This document shows, piece by piece, positions 1 through 6,730 of a DNA stretch of 64,000 nt (its first letter is position 1; each line of letters opens with the position of its first letter). This DNA comes from Actinomycetes bacterium (GTDB lineage Bacteria; Actinomycetota; Acidimicrobiia; Acidimicrobiales; RAAP-2), in contig JAJZBK010000007.1 of NCBI GenBank assembly GCA_021798955.1, positions 1 through 64,000 of the forward strand. The letters run 5' to 3'. Below the pieces are notes generated by a model. It searched no databases and was not told where the DNA came from. It saw only the letters and a program-made list of their open reading frames with translations. The translations under genes and the position numbers were made by a program.

Positions 1-24
1 TCTTCCCGGTGGATGGTTCAGCGA

Positions 25-120
25 GGGGTGAGGACTTCTACCTGGCCACCCGCGGGGACTTCTCCTTGGCCACACGCGGGGACCTCGAAGTGGCCACACG
101 CGAGGACTTTTTCATGGCCA
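25..120. repeat. 4 x 24 bp tandem repeat, probable mobile-element end
   Basis: Four consecutive 24-bp units, each built as a GGGGACTT-like core followed by TGGCCA, run without gaps. Serial repeats of this GGGGACTTC...TGGCCA kind are what I know from the ends of actinobacterial IS21-family elements, where the transposase binds multiple sites. No istA/istB gene is visible, so this would be an orphan end or a relic whose body lies left of the window. The stretch from here to about 570 holds no gene I can support. Confidence 0.55.
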
Positions 121-575
121 TGGACACTTGGCTGCCACTTTGGCTGCCGGTCGCTGGGCCCGTTTGGACGTCCGATCGGGCTGGTGAGCACGCGCAGGCG
201 GGTAGCACTTCTGTGCTGCCTGCTTCACGTCCATGACTCCATCCTCGCTTCCACGGCATGGAGTCTCCACGGATCCTGGACCGGTTCACGCTGGCGAGGA
301 CGGACGTTCCCGCCTGCCACTTCGAGCGTGGCTGGGAGGAAGTGGACGAGACTGCCAGCCGCTGGGGCGCACTCTCGAGGTGCGCCCGCGTGATCTCGAA
401 CCGGAGCTGACACGCCACGGACGCCTCCGGGCCCTGAAGGCCGAGCAGCCCCCAGGAGACCCAGCGAGCCGTCGGTGGGATCGACCTTCGACGAGCTCAG
501 TGCCCCTACGACGCCTGTGACGACACGGCACTCGGTCACAGGACATCGGAATATCCAGAGAGGTCGAGCCCGTAG

Positions 576-764
576 TGGGGCGAGACGCCTTGCGGCTTCG
601 TGGTGGAGCTCATCGGACGCCGGGCCGCCGGGCTCGATGCCCGGATCGCCGAACTTCAGGCGCTGCGCGACGAACTGCGAAGCCTCGACCGGCGAGCACA
701 GCGCCTCGATCCCCGCCGATGCGCCCCGAGGCTCGTCTACCACGTCATCGATGGAGGTGCCTGA
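576..764 (+). pseudogene. MerR-family regulator C-terminal remnant
   Basis: An open stretch follows a stop at 573-575 and ends at TGA 762-764. From about 603 it reads VELIGRRAAGLDARIAELQ, then LRDELRSLDRR, and finishes near CAPRLVYHVI. That is the dimerisation helix and terminal Cys/His-containing tail typical of MerR-family regulators. The N-terminal winged helix is missing and the upstream residues do not fit the family, so this is a decayed stub. It lies between the repeat block and the sulfur operon, consistent with rearrangement by a mobile element. Confidence 0.5.
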
Positions 765-832
765 CCACCGGACTCACGAGCGCATCGCCCGCCCCCACCA
801 GGACGGCGACGCGCTGGTCGCTCGTGCAACAC

Positions 833-2050
833 TCACCATCCGAGGGTCGTCGGCACGAGCTTCCCGCGCCGGGCGAAGGCGAGGTAGGTCCGCTCGAACG
901 CCATCTTGGCGACGAGCCAGGGTCGTCCTTCGGAGACCGTCGGGATGCGGTTGCGCGGCGGGCGGACGGGATCGACGGCGAGGTAGGCGGCGCGGTCGCC
1001 CATGTCGAGGATGCAGCGGGCCGACAGCTCGGCGGTGGGGGCTTCGTGGCCGTGGAGGCGCGCCGCGAGGTCGACGGCGGCGATCTTTGCCATCTGCTCG
1101 GTCATGTGACCGGTCTTTGGGAAGTTCACCGGCACCGGGGTGGCGTCGGCCGGGGGGAGAGCGACGGCAACGCCGACGGCGTAGACGCCGTCCGCGTGGA
1201 GGTGGCGGTAGTGGTCGTCGACGGGCAGAAAGCCCTTCGGGTTGGCGAGTCCTTCGCTCGCAGCTACGGCCTCGACGCCGGCGAGGGGCGGGATGATGAT
1301 CGAGCACACCGAGGGAGTCGGGGCTGCGTCGGCCGTCTCGACGGCGTCCTCGGTGATCTGGGTGATGGCGGTCGAGGTGCGATAGGCGATGTCGCGTTCT
1401 TCGAGGGCGGCCTCGAGGAGCTGGCGGATGGTGCCGGCGCCGCCCATGCCCATGTGACCAAGGAACGGCTCGGGGGTGAGCAGGCTGATCGGGACCTGGT
1501 GGCGAAGCCCGCGGCGCCGGAGCAAATGGTCGAGCTCGAAGGCGAGCTCGTAGACCGGTCCGATGCAGCTCGCTCCCGGGGCCGCGCCGATGACGACCGG
1601 TCCCGGCTCGGTGAGGAGGCGCCTGATCGCCTGGGCGAGCTCCACGGTCTCTCCGGCCGACATCGGCGAGTGGCCGGGGCCATCGAAGGGCCCGAGGCCG
1701 GGGACGGCCTCGTTGGCGCTGCGGTGCCCGGTGGCAACGATGAGGAAGTCGTAGGGGTGCCCGGCCGCTTCCGTGGCGACCACCTTGGCGGCGGTGTCGA
1801 TGTGGGTGACGGTCTCGTTGGCGAAGCGGACCTGCTTTTTGGCGAGCGGGCCGGCGAGCGGGAAGGAGATCTGCTCGAGGCGGCGGCGCCCGGTCGCCAC
1901 CCAGGGGAAGGACGGGACGAAGCGGAACTGGTCGTCTCTGGCGAGAAGGGTGATCTCGGCACGTTCGGGGGTGAGGCGTCGGCGGAGCTCGTAGGCGGTG
2001 GTCAGCCCTCCGAAGGAGCCGCCGACGATGACGATGCGCACGGGGCCCAT
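833..2050 (-). CDS. Sulfide:quinone oxidoreductase-like flavoprotein
   Basis: A 405-residue FAD-dependent pyridine nucleotide-disulfide family protein. The N-terminus has the dinucleotide motif VIVGGSFGGL and a second motif IVATGHR near residue 105. Cys162 (GASCIGP) and Cys346 (ARCILDMGD) sit where sulfide:quinone oxidoreductases carry their redox pair, with another Cys at 249. The expected reaction is oxidation of sulfide to sulfane sulfur or polysulfide with electrons passed to membrane quinone; a related flavocytochrome-like role is possible. The ATG overlaps the stop of the upstream dsrE-like gene (ATGA), so it is the last gene of a four-gene coupled operon. Much longer readings of this frame extend through upstream genes and are artefacts. 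Confidence 0.8.
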   Translation of the reverse strand: MGPVRIVIVGGSFGGLTTAYELRRRLTPERAEITLLARDDQFRFVPSFPWVATGRRRLEQISFPLAGPLAKKQVRFANETVTHIDTAAKVVATEAAGHPYDFLIVATGHRSANEAVPGLGPFDGPGHSPMSAGETVELAQAIRRLLTEPGPVVIGAAPGASCIGPVYELAFELDHLLRRRGLRHQVPISLLTPEPFLGHMGMGGAGTIRQLLEAALEERDIAYRTSTAITQITEDAVETADAAPTPSVCSIIIPPLAGVEAVAASEGLANPKGFLPVDDHYRHLHADGVYAVGVAVALPPADATPVPVNFPKTGHMTEQMAKIAAVDLAARLHGHEAPTAELSARCILDMGDRAAYLAVDPVRPPRNRIPTVSEGRPWLVAKMAFERTYLAFARRGKLVPTTLGW

Positions 2051-2400
2051 CAGAAGCTCACCACCTTGTCGGCCCAGATCGTCCAGTCGGTCGCCTCCTC
2101 CAAGGTCGAGCGACGGGCGCCGTCGACGAGCAGCTCGTCGGCGAGGCCCCGGGCCTCCATGCACGTGCCACAGCAGCCGATCTCCCCGTCGTGGCGGAGA
2201 ACCGCGGTGACCATGCGGTCGAGGTGGTAGTAGCCGTCGGGGACCTTCTGGTTCCTTATCGCGCAGCCGACGGCGTCGCCGAAGAGGAACACCCGCACCT
2301 CGACGCCGTCGCGCTTGGAAAGCGCGCCGGCGAGGCGCAGGCCGTTGTAGGAGCGCTCGGTGCCATAGGGCGGGTCGTTCAACACGACGAGGATCTTCAT
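2050..2400 (-). CDS. DsrE/DsrF-like sulfur-relay protein
   Basis: A 116-residue protein of the DsrE/YchN fold. It opens with MKILVVLNDPPYGTERSYNG, has the family pattern of a beta strand followed by the ERSYNGLRLA helix, and a cysteine cluster GCCGTCMEARG around residues 78-88 where family members carry the sulfur-accepting cysteine. The likely role is cytoplasmic transfer of sulfane sulfur between the desulfurase/rhodanese and acceptor proteins. It overlaps the cysteine desulfurase upstream by 4 bp and the SQR-like gene downstream by 1 bp, so the three should be made together. Which partner it serves is inference. Confidence 0.75.
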   Translation of the reverse strand: MKILVVLNDPPYGTERSYNGLRLAGALSKRDGVEVRVFLFGDAVGCAIRNQKVPDGYYHLDRMVTAVLRHDGEIGCCGTCMEARGLADELLVDGARRSTLEEATDWTIWADKVVSF

Positions 2401-3593
2401 CGGGGCGTTCCTTTGCTCGTGCTGGGACTGGTCGGCGACGGCGCGGTGGCGACAAGGGCCCCATGGGCGCCGGCGAGCAGCTCTGCGGCCGCTTCGATCT
2501 CGGCCCGGGTGGTGCCACGACCGAGCGAGAGCCGGACCGCGCCGGAGGCAACCTCGGGGCTGTTACCCATGGCGAGGAGCGTCGCGTTCGGTGTGTGCTC
2601 GCCGGCGTGGCAGGCGGAGCCGGTGGACGCCGCCAGCTGGGGGACCCGGGCAAGGACGTCGGCGCCGAGGACGCCGGGGAACGTGACCAGCAGCGTGTTC
2701 GCCAAGCTGGCGTCGTCGGGGGTGTGGCGACGGATCCCGTCCACCCTCGCCGACAGTGCCGTCCACAGCTCGTCGCGGAGCTGAGCGATCCGAGCAGCGT
2801 CGGTCGTGAGGTGCTCCATGGCGAGAAGGGCGGCTGCGCCGAGGCCGACGATGCCCGCCACGTTCTCGGTCCCGGGCCGCAGGCCACCCTCTTGGCCGGC
2901 CCCGACGACAAGCGGCGAGAGCGGCGTGCCCCGGCGGACGTAGAGGGCGCCGACGCCCTTTGGGCCGTAGCACTTGTGGGCGGCGATCGACAGCAGGTCC
3001 ACGCCGAGATCGTCGACCGAGACGGGGGTCTTGCCGATCGCCTGGGCGGCGTCGGTGTGGACGACCGTCCCGTGGGCCCGGGCGGCAGCGGCCAGCTCGG
3101 CGACGGGCATGAGGGCGCCGGTCTCGTTCTGGGCGAGCATCACGGTGACGAGCGCCACGTCGTCTCCGAGGGCGGCGAGCGCGGCGTCGAGATCGAGGAT
3201 CCCTGGTGCGACGACGGGGACACGGGTGAGCGTCCATCCAGAGGCTTCGAGCAAGGCCAAGGGTGCGGTCGTCGCCGGATGCTCGACCGTCGAGGTCACG
3301 ATGCGGCGCCGAACCGAAGGCGCCTGTGCCGCGACGCCCCGGATGGCGAGGTTGTTCGACTCCGTACCGCCGGAGGTGAAGACGACCTCCTCTGGAGTGG
3401 CGCTGATGAGGGCGGCGACGGCTGCTCGTGCCTCTTCGACTGCTCGGCGGGCGCGCCGTCCGAGCGCGTGGTCGCTCGAGGGATTGCCGAACTCGGCGCC
3501 GAGGTACGGCGCCGTGGCCTCGGCCACCTCTGGCGCGAGCGGCGTCGTCGCGTTGTGGTCGAGATAGATGACCGGCGGACCCTCGCTCGTCAC
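2397..3593 (-). CDS. Cysteine desulfurase (NifS/IscS family)
   Basis: A 398-residue PLP enzyme that would release sulfur from cysteine as an enzyme persulfide plus alanine. It carries the N-terminal YLDHNATTPL motif, TSGGTESNN, the PLP lysine in SIAAHKCYGPKG (Lys207) and the active cysteine in ASTGSACHAG (Cys328). Length and motif order fit group I desulfurases. It overlaps the regulator gene by 4 bp and the dsrE-like gene by 4 bp. No IscU/SufU scaffold is next to it, so within this operon it more likely feeds sulfur trafficking than general Fe-S assembly; that is inference from context. Confidence 0.85.
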   Translation of the reverse strand: MTSEGPPVIYLDHNATTPLAPEVAEATAPYLGAEFGNPSSDHALGRRARRAVEEARAAVAALISATPEEVVFTSGGTESNNLAIRGVAAQAPSVRRRIVTSTVEHPATTAPLALLEASGWTLTRVPVVAPGILDLDAALAALGDDVALVTVMLAQNETGALMPVAELAAAARAHGTVVHTDAAQAIGKTPVSVDDLGVDLLSIAAHKCYGPKGVGALYVRRGTPLSPLVVGAGQEGGLRPGTENVAGIVGLGAAALLAMEHLTTDAARIAQLRDELWTALSARVDGIRRHTPDDASLANTLLVTFPGVLGADVLARVPQLAASTGSACHAGEHTPNATLLAMGNSPEVASGAVRLSLGRGTTRAEIEAAAELLAGAHGALVATAPSPTSPSTSKGTPR

Positions 3594-4360
3594 GACCGCC
3601 CCCCGACCGCTGGCGACGATCGCGGGGTGCGGCGGTCCCGGAGCGAGCTACGGGCCTCGTTCCGACCGCTCGATCCGCCGTCTGTGTCGACGCCCTCTTC
3701 GACCGGGAGTCCTGCTTGGCGCCACTCGGGCAGGCCGTCCTCGAGGCAACGCGCCCTTCGGCCCCGGCCCCGAAGCAGCGAGACGGCCTCTGGGGCGAGG
3801 AGGCACAGCGGCCCGCGGCAGTAGGCGACGACCTCGAGGTCGGGGTCGAGCTCACAGAGGCGGGCCTCGAGGTGCTCCAAGGGAAGCGAGCGGGCACCAG
3901 GGATATGCCCGGCCGAGTACTCCTCTGCGGGCCGCACGTCGAGCACCACGACCTCCCCAGCCTGCACGCGCGCCAACAGCTCGTCCCGGCTGACCCGCTC
4001 GGTGCCCGCCGCGTCGGTGCCGAGCGAGCGGAGGATCTGGTCGACTTCGGCGAGGCGGGCGCGGGCGAGGTCGTTGAGCGCGCCGACGAAGCGGCACACC
4101 TCCTCACCCGCGGCGCGGTAGAAGACGCGGGTGCCCTCCCGGCGGGTCTCGACGAGGCGGGCCTGGCGCATCACCTGCAGGTGCGCAGAGGCCGTCGTGA
4201 GCTTGAGCCCCGCTGCCTCGGCCAAGGCCTCGACGCTGCGCTCGGCCTGGCAGAGCAGGTCGAGCAGCTCGATCCGCTTGGGGTGCACGACCACCTTGCC
4301 GATGCGTGCCAGCTGCTCGTAGAGGTCGGACCGTCCGTCGGCTTTGCTCTCATATTCCAC
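3590..4360 (-). CDS. ArsR-family regulator fused to a rhodanese domain
   Basis: 256 residues. Residues about 10-100 form an ArsR winged helix (AERSVEALAEAAGLKLTTAS then AHLQVMRQARLVETR). Residues about 125-215 form a rhodanese domain with DVRPAEEY and an active-site loop CRGPLC. A DNA-binding domain joined to a sulfur-transferase domain suggests a repressor that senses sulfane sulfur through the rhodanese cysteine. The C-terminal 35 residues are Arg/Ser-rich and disordered. The start is GTG at 4360, 7 nt from a TATCCA -10, so translation is probably leaderless. First gene of the sulfur operon. Related fused regulators are known; the ligand here is inferred. Confidence 0.8.
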   Translation of the reverse strand: MEYESKADGRSDLYEQLARIGKVVVHPKRIELLDLLCQAERSVEALAEAAGLKLTTASAHLQVMRQARLVETRREGTRVFYRAAGEEVCRFVGALNDLARARLAEVDQILRSLGTDAAGTERVSRDELLARVQAGEVVVLDVRPAEEYSAGHIPGARSLPLEHLEARLCELDPDLEVVAYCRGPLCLLAPEAVSLLRGRGRRARCLEDGLPEWRQAGLPVEEGVDTDGGSSGRNEARSSLRDRRTPRSSPAVGGRS

Positions 4361-4395
4361 AGAGCTATGGATAACAGAGCGTCGTCGCTAACGCA
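4358..4395 (-). promoter_or_regulatory. Promoter of the sulfur operon
   Basis: Reading leftward, TTGCGT (4395-4390), a 17-nt spacer and TATCCA (4372-4367) precede the GTG at 4360 by 7 nt. The spacing predicts a transcript starting at or next to the start codon. It faces the padR promoter across about 50 bp, so both regulators could act on the same intergenic DNA. Confidence 0.5.
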
Positions 4396-4444
4396 AGCCG
4401 CCCGCCCCGGAGAGCCGCGCGTCACGTTACCTGTGTAAGACACC

Positions 4445-4460
4445 TATACTCTGGTGACGA
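4445..4460 (+). promoter_or_regulatory. Leaderless promoter of the padR gene
   Basis: TATACT at 4445-4450 is a near-perfect -10. The ATG at 4460 follows after 9 nt and no Shine-Dalgarno is present. This favours ATG 4460 over the in-frame GTG at 4454, which would lie upstream of the expected transcript start. No convincing -35 is visible. Confidence 0.55.
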
Positions 4461-4927
4461 TGAGAGTCGATCGCCAGCCACGCTGCCGCTGCCGGGTCGG
4501 TCCGGGCCGCTTCGAGGTCCGGGCGCGCATCGAGCGCTTCGCCGAGCCGGCCGTGCTGCTGTTGTTGGCCGAGGGCGAAAGCCACGGCTACCAGCTCGCC
4601 GAGGATCTCGAAGCGCTGCTCGGCGAAGGCCGCGTCGACTTCGGCAATCTCTACCGCCTGCTGCGCTCCCTCGAGGAGGAAGGCCTCGTCGCCTCCACGT
4701 GGAGCGAGGAAGCCCCCGGGCCCCAAAAGCGTGTCTACGGCCTCACCGGCGAGGGTGCCGCGCTGCTCGATGCCTGGGCGGCGTCGCTCCGGGCTCGGAG
4801 CGACCGGATCAACGAGCTGCTTGCTCGCTACGAGGCCCTCGCTGCACCGGCCCAACCCAGGGACGCCCGCAGCGGCGAAGTACGCCAGGAACGTGACCCA
4901 AGTAACGACCAAGGAGGAGCACCGTGA
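4460..4927 (+). CDS. PadR-family transcriptional regulator
   Basis: 155 residues. The winged helix occupies roughly residues 25-95: AVLLLLAEGESHGYQLAEDL, then DFGNLYRLLRSLEEEGLV, then KRVYGLTGEGAALLDAWAAS, the standard PadR order. The N-terminus has an extra CRCR segment with two cysteines and the tail is an acidic linker. Its stop shares one base with the ATG of the glycine-rich gene, so the two are co-translated. PadR proteins usually repress a neighbouring gene, here plausibly its own small operon with a methyltransferase. The ligand is unknown. Confidence 0.8.
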   Translation: MRVDRQPRCRCRVGPGRFEVRARIERFAEPAVLLLLAEGESHGYQLAEDLEALLGEGRVDFGNLYRLLRSLEEEGLVASTWSEEAPGPQKRVYGLTGEGAALLDAWAASLRARSDRINELLARYEALAAPAQPRDARSGEVRQERDPSNDQGGAP

Positions 4928-5175
4928 TGAGGACGATGGGACGAGACGACGTCGAGCGCGGTCAGCGCGGCCACGGCCGCGGCTGCTGTGGCGGAGGTGG
5001 CGGAGGTGGCGGTGGCGGCGGTGGCTGCTGTGGAGGTCGCGGGCACGGTCGACACTTCGGGAACGAGGAAGAGACGAGCCGACGCCGCCTGCTCGAGGAG
5101 CGCCGACGCGACCTCGAGGAAGCGCTCGCCGAGGTGGCGAGCGAGCTCTCCGACCTCGGCGTCGAGCGTCGCTGA
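4927..5175 (+). CDS. Gly-rich CC-Gly12-CC protein with coiled-coil tail
   Basis: An 82-residue unrecognised protein in two parts. Residues about 14-45 are a basic Gly/His/Arg stretch in which two Cys-Cys pairs flank twelve consecutive glycines. The second half, from NEEETSRRRLLEERRRD onward, is a charged helix that should form a coiled coil. The layout recalls small DUF5320-type proteins, Gly-rich with a C-terminal helix and often beside PadR-type regulators, but I could not confirm membership. Paired cysteines around a flexible spacer suggest metal binding or redox cross-linking. It overlaps padR by one base. Confidence 0.65.
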   Translation: MRTMGRDDVERGQRGHGRGCCGGGGGGGGGGGGCCGGRGHGRHFGNEEETSRRRLLEERRRDLEEALAEVASELSDLGVERR

Positions 5176-5231
5176 GGCCGAACGTCACGAAGGAGGCGGG
5201 CCCGACGGGAGCACAGCGGCCAGGGCCCTCG

Positions 5232-5873
5232 GTGTTCGACGAGCTCGCCGTCCGCTACGACGCGTGGTACGACTCGGCGCACGGGCAGGTGCTCTTCGAC
5301 CTCGAGCTCGCCTGCCTGCGTCCGCTCTTGCCTCCGGGGCCCGGTCCGCGGCTCGAGGTCGGCGTCGGCTCGGGGCGCTTCGCTGCGGCCCTCGGCCTCG
5401 AGGTCGGCATCGATCCCACCCAGGCGCCGCTCAGGCTCGCTGCAGGGCGCGCCGTCGCCGTGGTCCAAGGCGCCGGCGAACGCTTGCCGTTCGGTGACCG
5501 CACCTTCGGCGCCGTGGTGGTCGTCGCCACGCTCTGCTTCGCCGACGACCCGGCCGCGCTCCTCGACGAGGCGAGACGGGTGCTCGTCCCCTCGGGCCGC
5601 TTCGTGGCCGGCATCGTCCCGCTCGACAGTGCCTGGGGCCGCCGCTACGAAGCGCAAGGACGTGCCGGCCACCCCTTCTACCGAGGCGCCCGCTTCCTCA
5701 CCCTGACCGAGCACCGCCGCATGCTCGCAGACGCCGGGTTCACGGTCATCGGCGCCTGCTCCACCCTCACCCGGTCTCCAAGCGAAAACCCGGTCGAAGA
5801 GGACGCACAAGACGGCGTGGTGCCCGGCGCCGGGTTCGCCGCCCTCCAGGCGAGGCCGCAGCCACCGCCCTGA
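5232..5873 (+). CDS. Class I SAM-dependent methyltransferase
   Basis: 213 residues. It contains the Rossmann motif LEVGVGSGRFAAALG (motif I), an acidic strand GLEVGIDPTQ, VQGAGERLPFGDRTFGAV (motif III) and DEARRVLVPSGRF, the standard order for small-molecule methyltransferases of the UbiE/type-11 group. The substrate cannot be read. The start is GTG 5232, giving MFDELAVRYDAWYD, which matches how the family begins; a strong AAGGAGG at 5189-5195 is too far away, so the true start could be a non-standard codon a little upstream. Third gene after padR and the Gly/Cys gene. Confidence 0.75.
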   Translation: MFDELAVRYDAWYDSAHGQVLFDLELACLRPLLPPGPGPRLEVGVGSGRFAAALGLEVGIDPTQAPLRLAAGRAVAVVQGAGERLPFGDRTFGAVVVVATLCFADDPAALLDEARRVLVPSGRFVAGIVPLDSAWGRRYEAQGRAGHPFYRGARFLTLTEHRRMLADAGFTVIGACSTLTRSPSENPVEEDAQDGVVPGAGFAALQARPQPPP

Positions 5874-5882
5874 GGGGCAGGG

Positions 5883-5896
5883 CCCCGTAACCGGGG
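5883..5896 (+). terminator. Small hairpin after the methyltransferase
   Basis: CCCCG-taac-CGGGG sits ten bases after the stop codon. The stem is short and no T-tract follows, so termination here is only a possibility. It does separate this operon from the ArsR module. Confidence 0.3.
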
Positions 5897-5933
5897 ATGG
5901 AGGCGGGCGACGCCGGAGCGCGCAAATTGGAAT

Positions 5934-5949
5934 ATCTAGACATGTAGAT
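5934..5949. promoter_or_regulatory. Inverted repeat, candidate ArsR operator
   Basis: A perfect inverted repeat ATCTA-gacatg-TAGAT lies 15 bp upstream of the arsR ATG in an AT-rich island within otherwise GC-rich DNA. TAGATA (5945-5950) could double as the -10. Position and symmetry fit autoregulation by the downstream ArsR protein. Confidence 0.5.
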
Positions 5950-5964
5950 AGGTTGAACTTACCG

Positions 5965-6315
5965 ATGGCGACGACACCGATCGGTGCGCTGGATCTGGAC
6001 GCGACGGCGCTGGCCTTGGCGCTCGAAGAGGGCGAGGCCCGCGCGTTGGCCGAGCTGCTCCAGGCGCTCGGTGACCCGACGCGGCTGCGGATCCTCTCGG
6101 TGCTCGGCACGGCCTGTGTCCCGGTCGGGACGATCGTGGCGGCGACCGGGCTGCGTCAGCCGTCGGTCTCCCACCACCTTCGAGTGCTGCGGGACCGGGG
6201 TATCGTGCGCGCCGAGCGGCGTGGCGCCTACGTCTACTACTGCGCAGCGAGCGAGGCGCTCGGGTCTGCCGTCGCCGCGGCTCGAGCCCTGCTCGAGGAC
6301 CAGCGCCTCCGGTGA
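5965..6315 (+). CDS. ArsR-family transcriptional regulator
   Basis: 116 residues with a classical ArsR winged helix: ELLQALGDPTRLRILSVLG, then the recognition region TGLRQPSVSHHLRVLRDRG, then RRGAYVYYCAASEAL. One cysteine lies after the first helices (GTACVPVG) and one in the wing (YYCAAS), so metal or thiol sensing is possible, but the canonical ELCVCDL box is absent. ATG 5965 is preferred over TTG 5953. The stop overlaps a 39-codon ORF (GTGA), which is then coupled to a SHOCT gene and a methyltransferase, so it likely controls that four-gene unit through the inverted repeat upstream. Confidence 0.8.
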   Translation: MATTPIGALDLDATALALALEEGEARALAELLQALGDPTRLRILSVLGTACVPVGTIVAATGLRQPSVSHHLRVLRDRGIVRAERRGAYVYYCAASEALGSAVAAARALLEDQRLR

Positions 6316-6431
6316 CCACGACCTACCCCTCCGGCCACCCCGGTGGCACCGACGTGGCCGTGCTCAATCGGCAGCTCGCCGTAGGCGAGCAGCGTCGCGA
6401 CGACCAAGCACCTGCCGAGGAGGTCCCCTGA
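6312..6431 (+). CDS. 39-residue hypothetical protein
   Basis: A GTG-initiated ORF of 39 codons, below usual gene-calling limits. Its GTG overlaps the arsR stop (GTGA), and its TGA shares one base with the ATG of the SHOCT gene. The product is hydrophilic (TYPSGHPGGTDVAVLNRQL) with no recognisable domain. Its last codons hold GAGGAGGTCC, the Shine-Dalgarno for the next gene. It may be a real small protein or chiefly a coupling leader. Confidence 0.4.
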   Translation: MTTTYPSGHPGGTDVAVLNRQLAVGEQRRDDQAPAEEVP

Positions 6432-6730
6432 TGATGTGGCACGCGTCCTTCTGGCCGGTGTTCGTGGTGATCCCCGTCGTGATCGCCCTCGTCGTGAGCG
6501 TGGCGCGCCGATTCGCTGCCGGGCACGGGGCCATGGGGATGGGCTGTGGCTTCGGGCCACCGCACCCCATCGCCGAGAAGACGACGGAACCCCCTGCCCG
6601 GGAGGACCCGCTCGCGATCGTGCGCGAGCGCTACGCCCGTGGCGAGATCGACCATGCCGAGCTGGATCAGCGCATCGAGGGCCTCTTGCGCAGTGAGCCG
6701 ACAGGGCTGGCGCGGTCGGGGGAGCGATGA
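6431..6730 (+). CDS. Small membrane protein with SHOCT domain
   Basis: 99 residues. One transmembrane helix (FVVIPVVIALVVSVA, about residues 9-24) is followed by a Gly/Met linker (GHGAMGMGCGFG). The C-terminal SHOCT domain, EDPLAIVRERYARGEIDHAE then LDQRIEGLL, is a short oligomerisation module found at the ends of many small membrane proteins. A strong GAGGAGG precedes the ATG. The gene is coupled to the ORF before it and overlaps the methyltransferase after it by 4 bp. Confidence 0.75.
   Translation: MMWHASFWPVFVVIPVVIALVVSVARRFAAGHGAMGMGCGFGPPHPIAEKTTEPPAREDPLAIVRERYARGEIDHAELDQRIEGLLRSEPTGLARSGER

Noticed and set aside
575-2230. A 551-codon plus-strand frame over the sulfur operon
   Set aside because: It is the antisense shadow of the SQR-like gene, with Gly/Asp/Glu/Arg composition and no domain.
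833-2911. A 692-codon minus-strand frame covering the SQR-like gene and beyond
   Set aside because: Only the part from 2050 down has FAD and SQR motifs. The upstream part is Arg/Pro filler antisense or out of frame with the desulfurase and dsrE-like genes.
4731-5231. N-terminal 167 residues joined to the first methyltransferase
   Set aside because: They lie out of frame over padR and the Gly/Cys gene. Methyltransferase similarity starts at GTG 5232.
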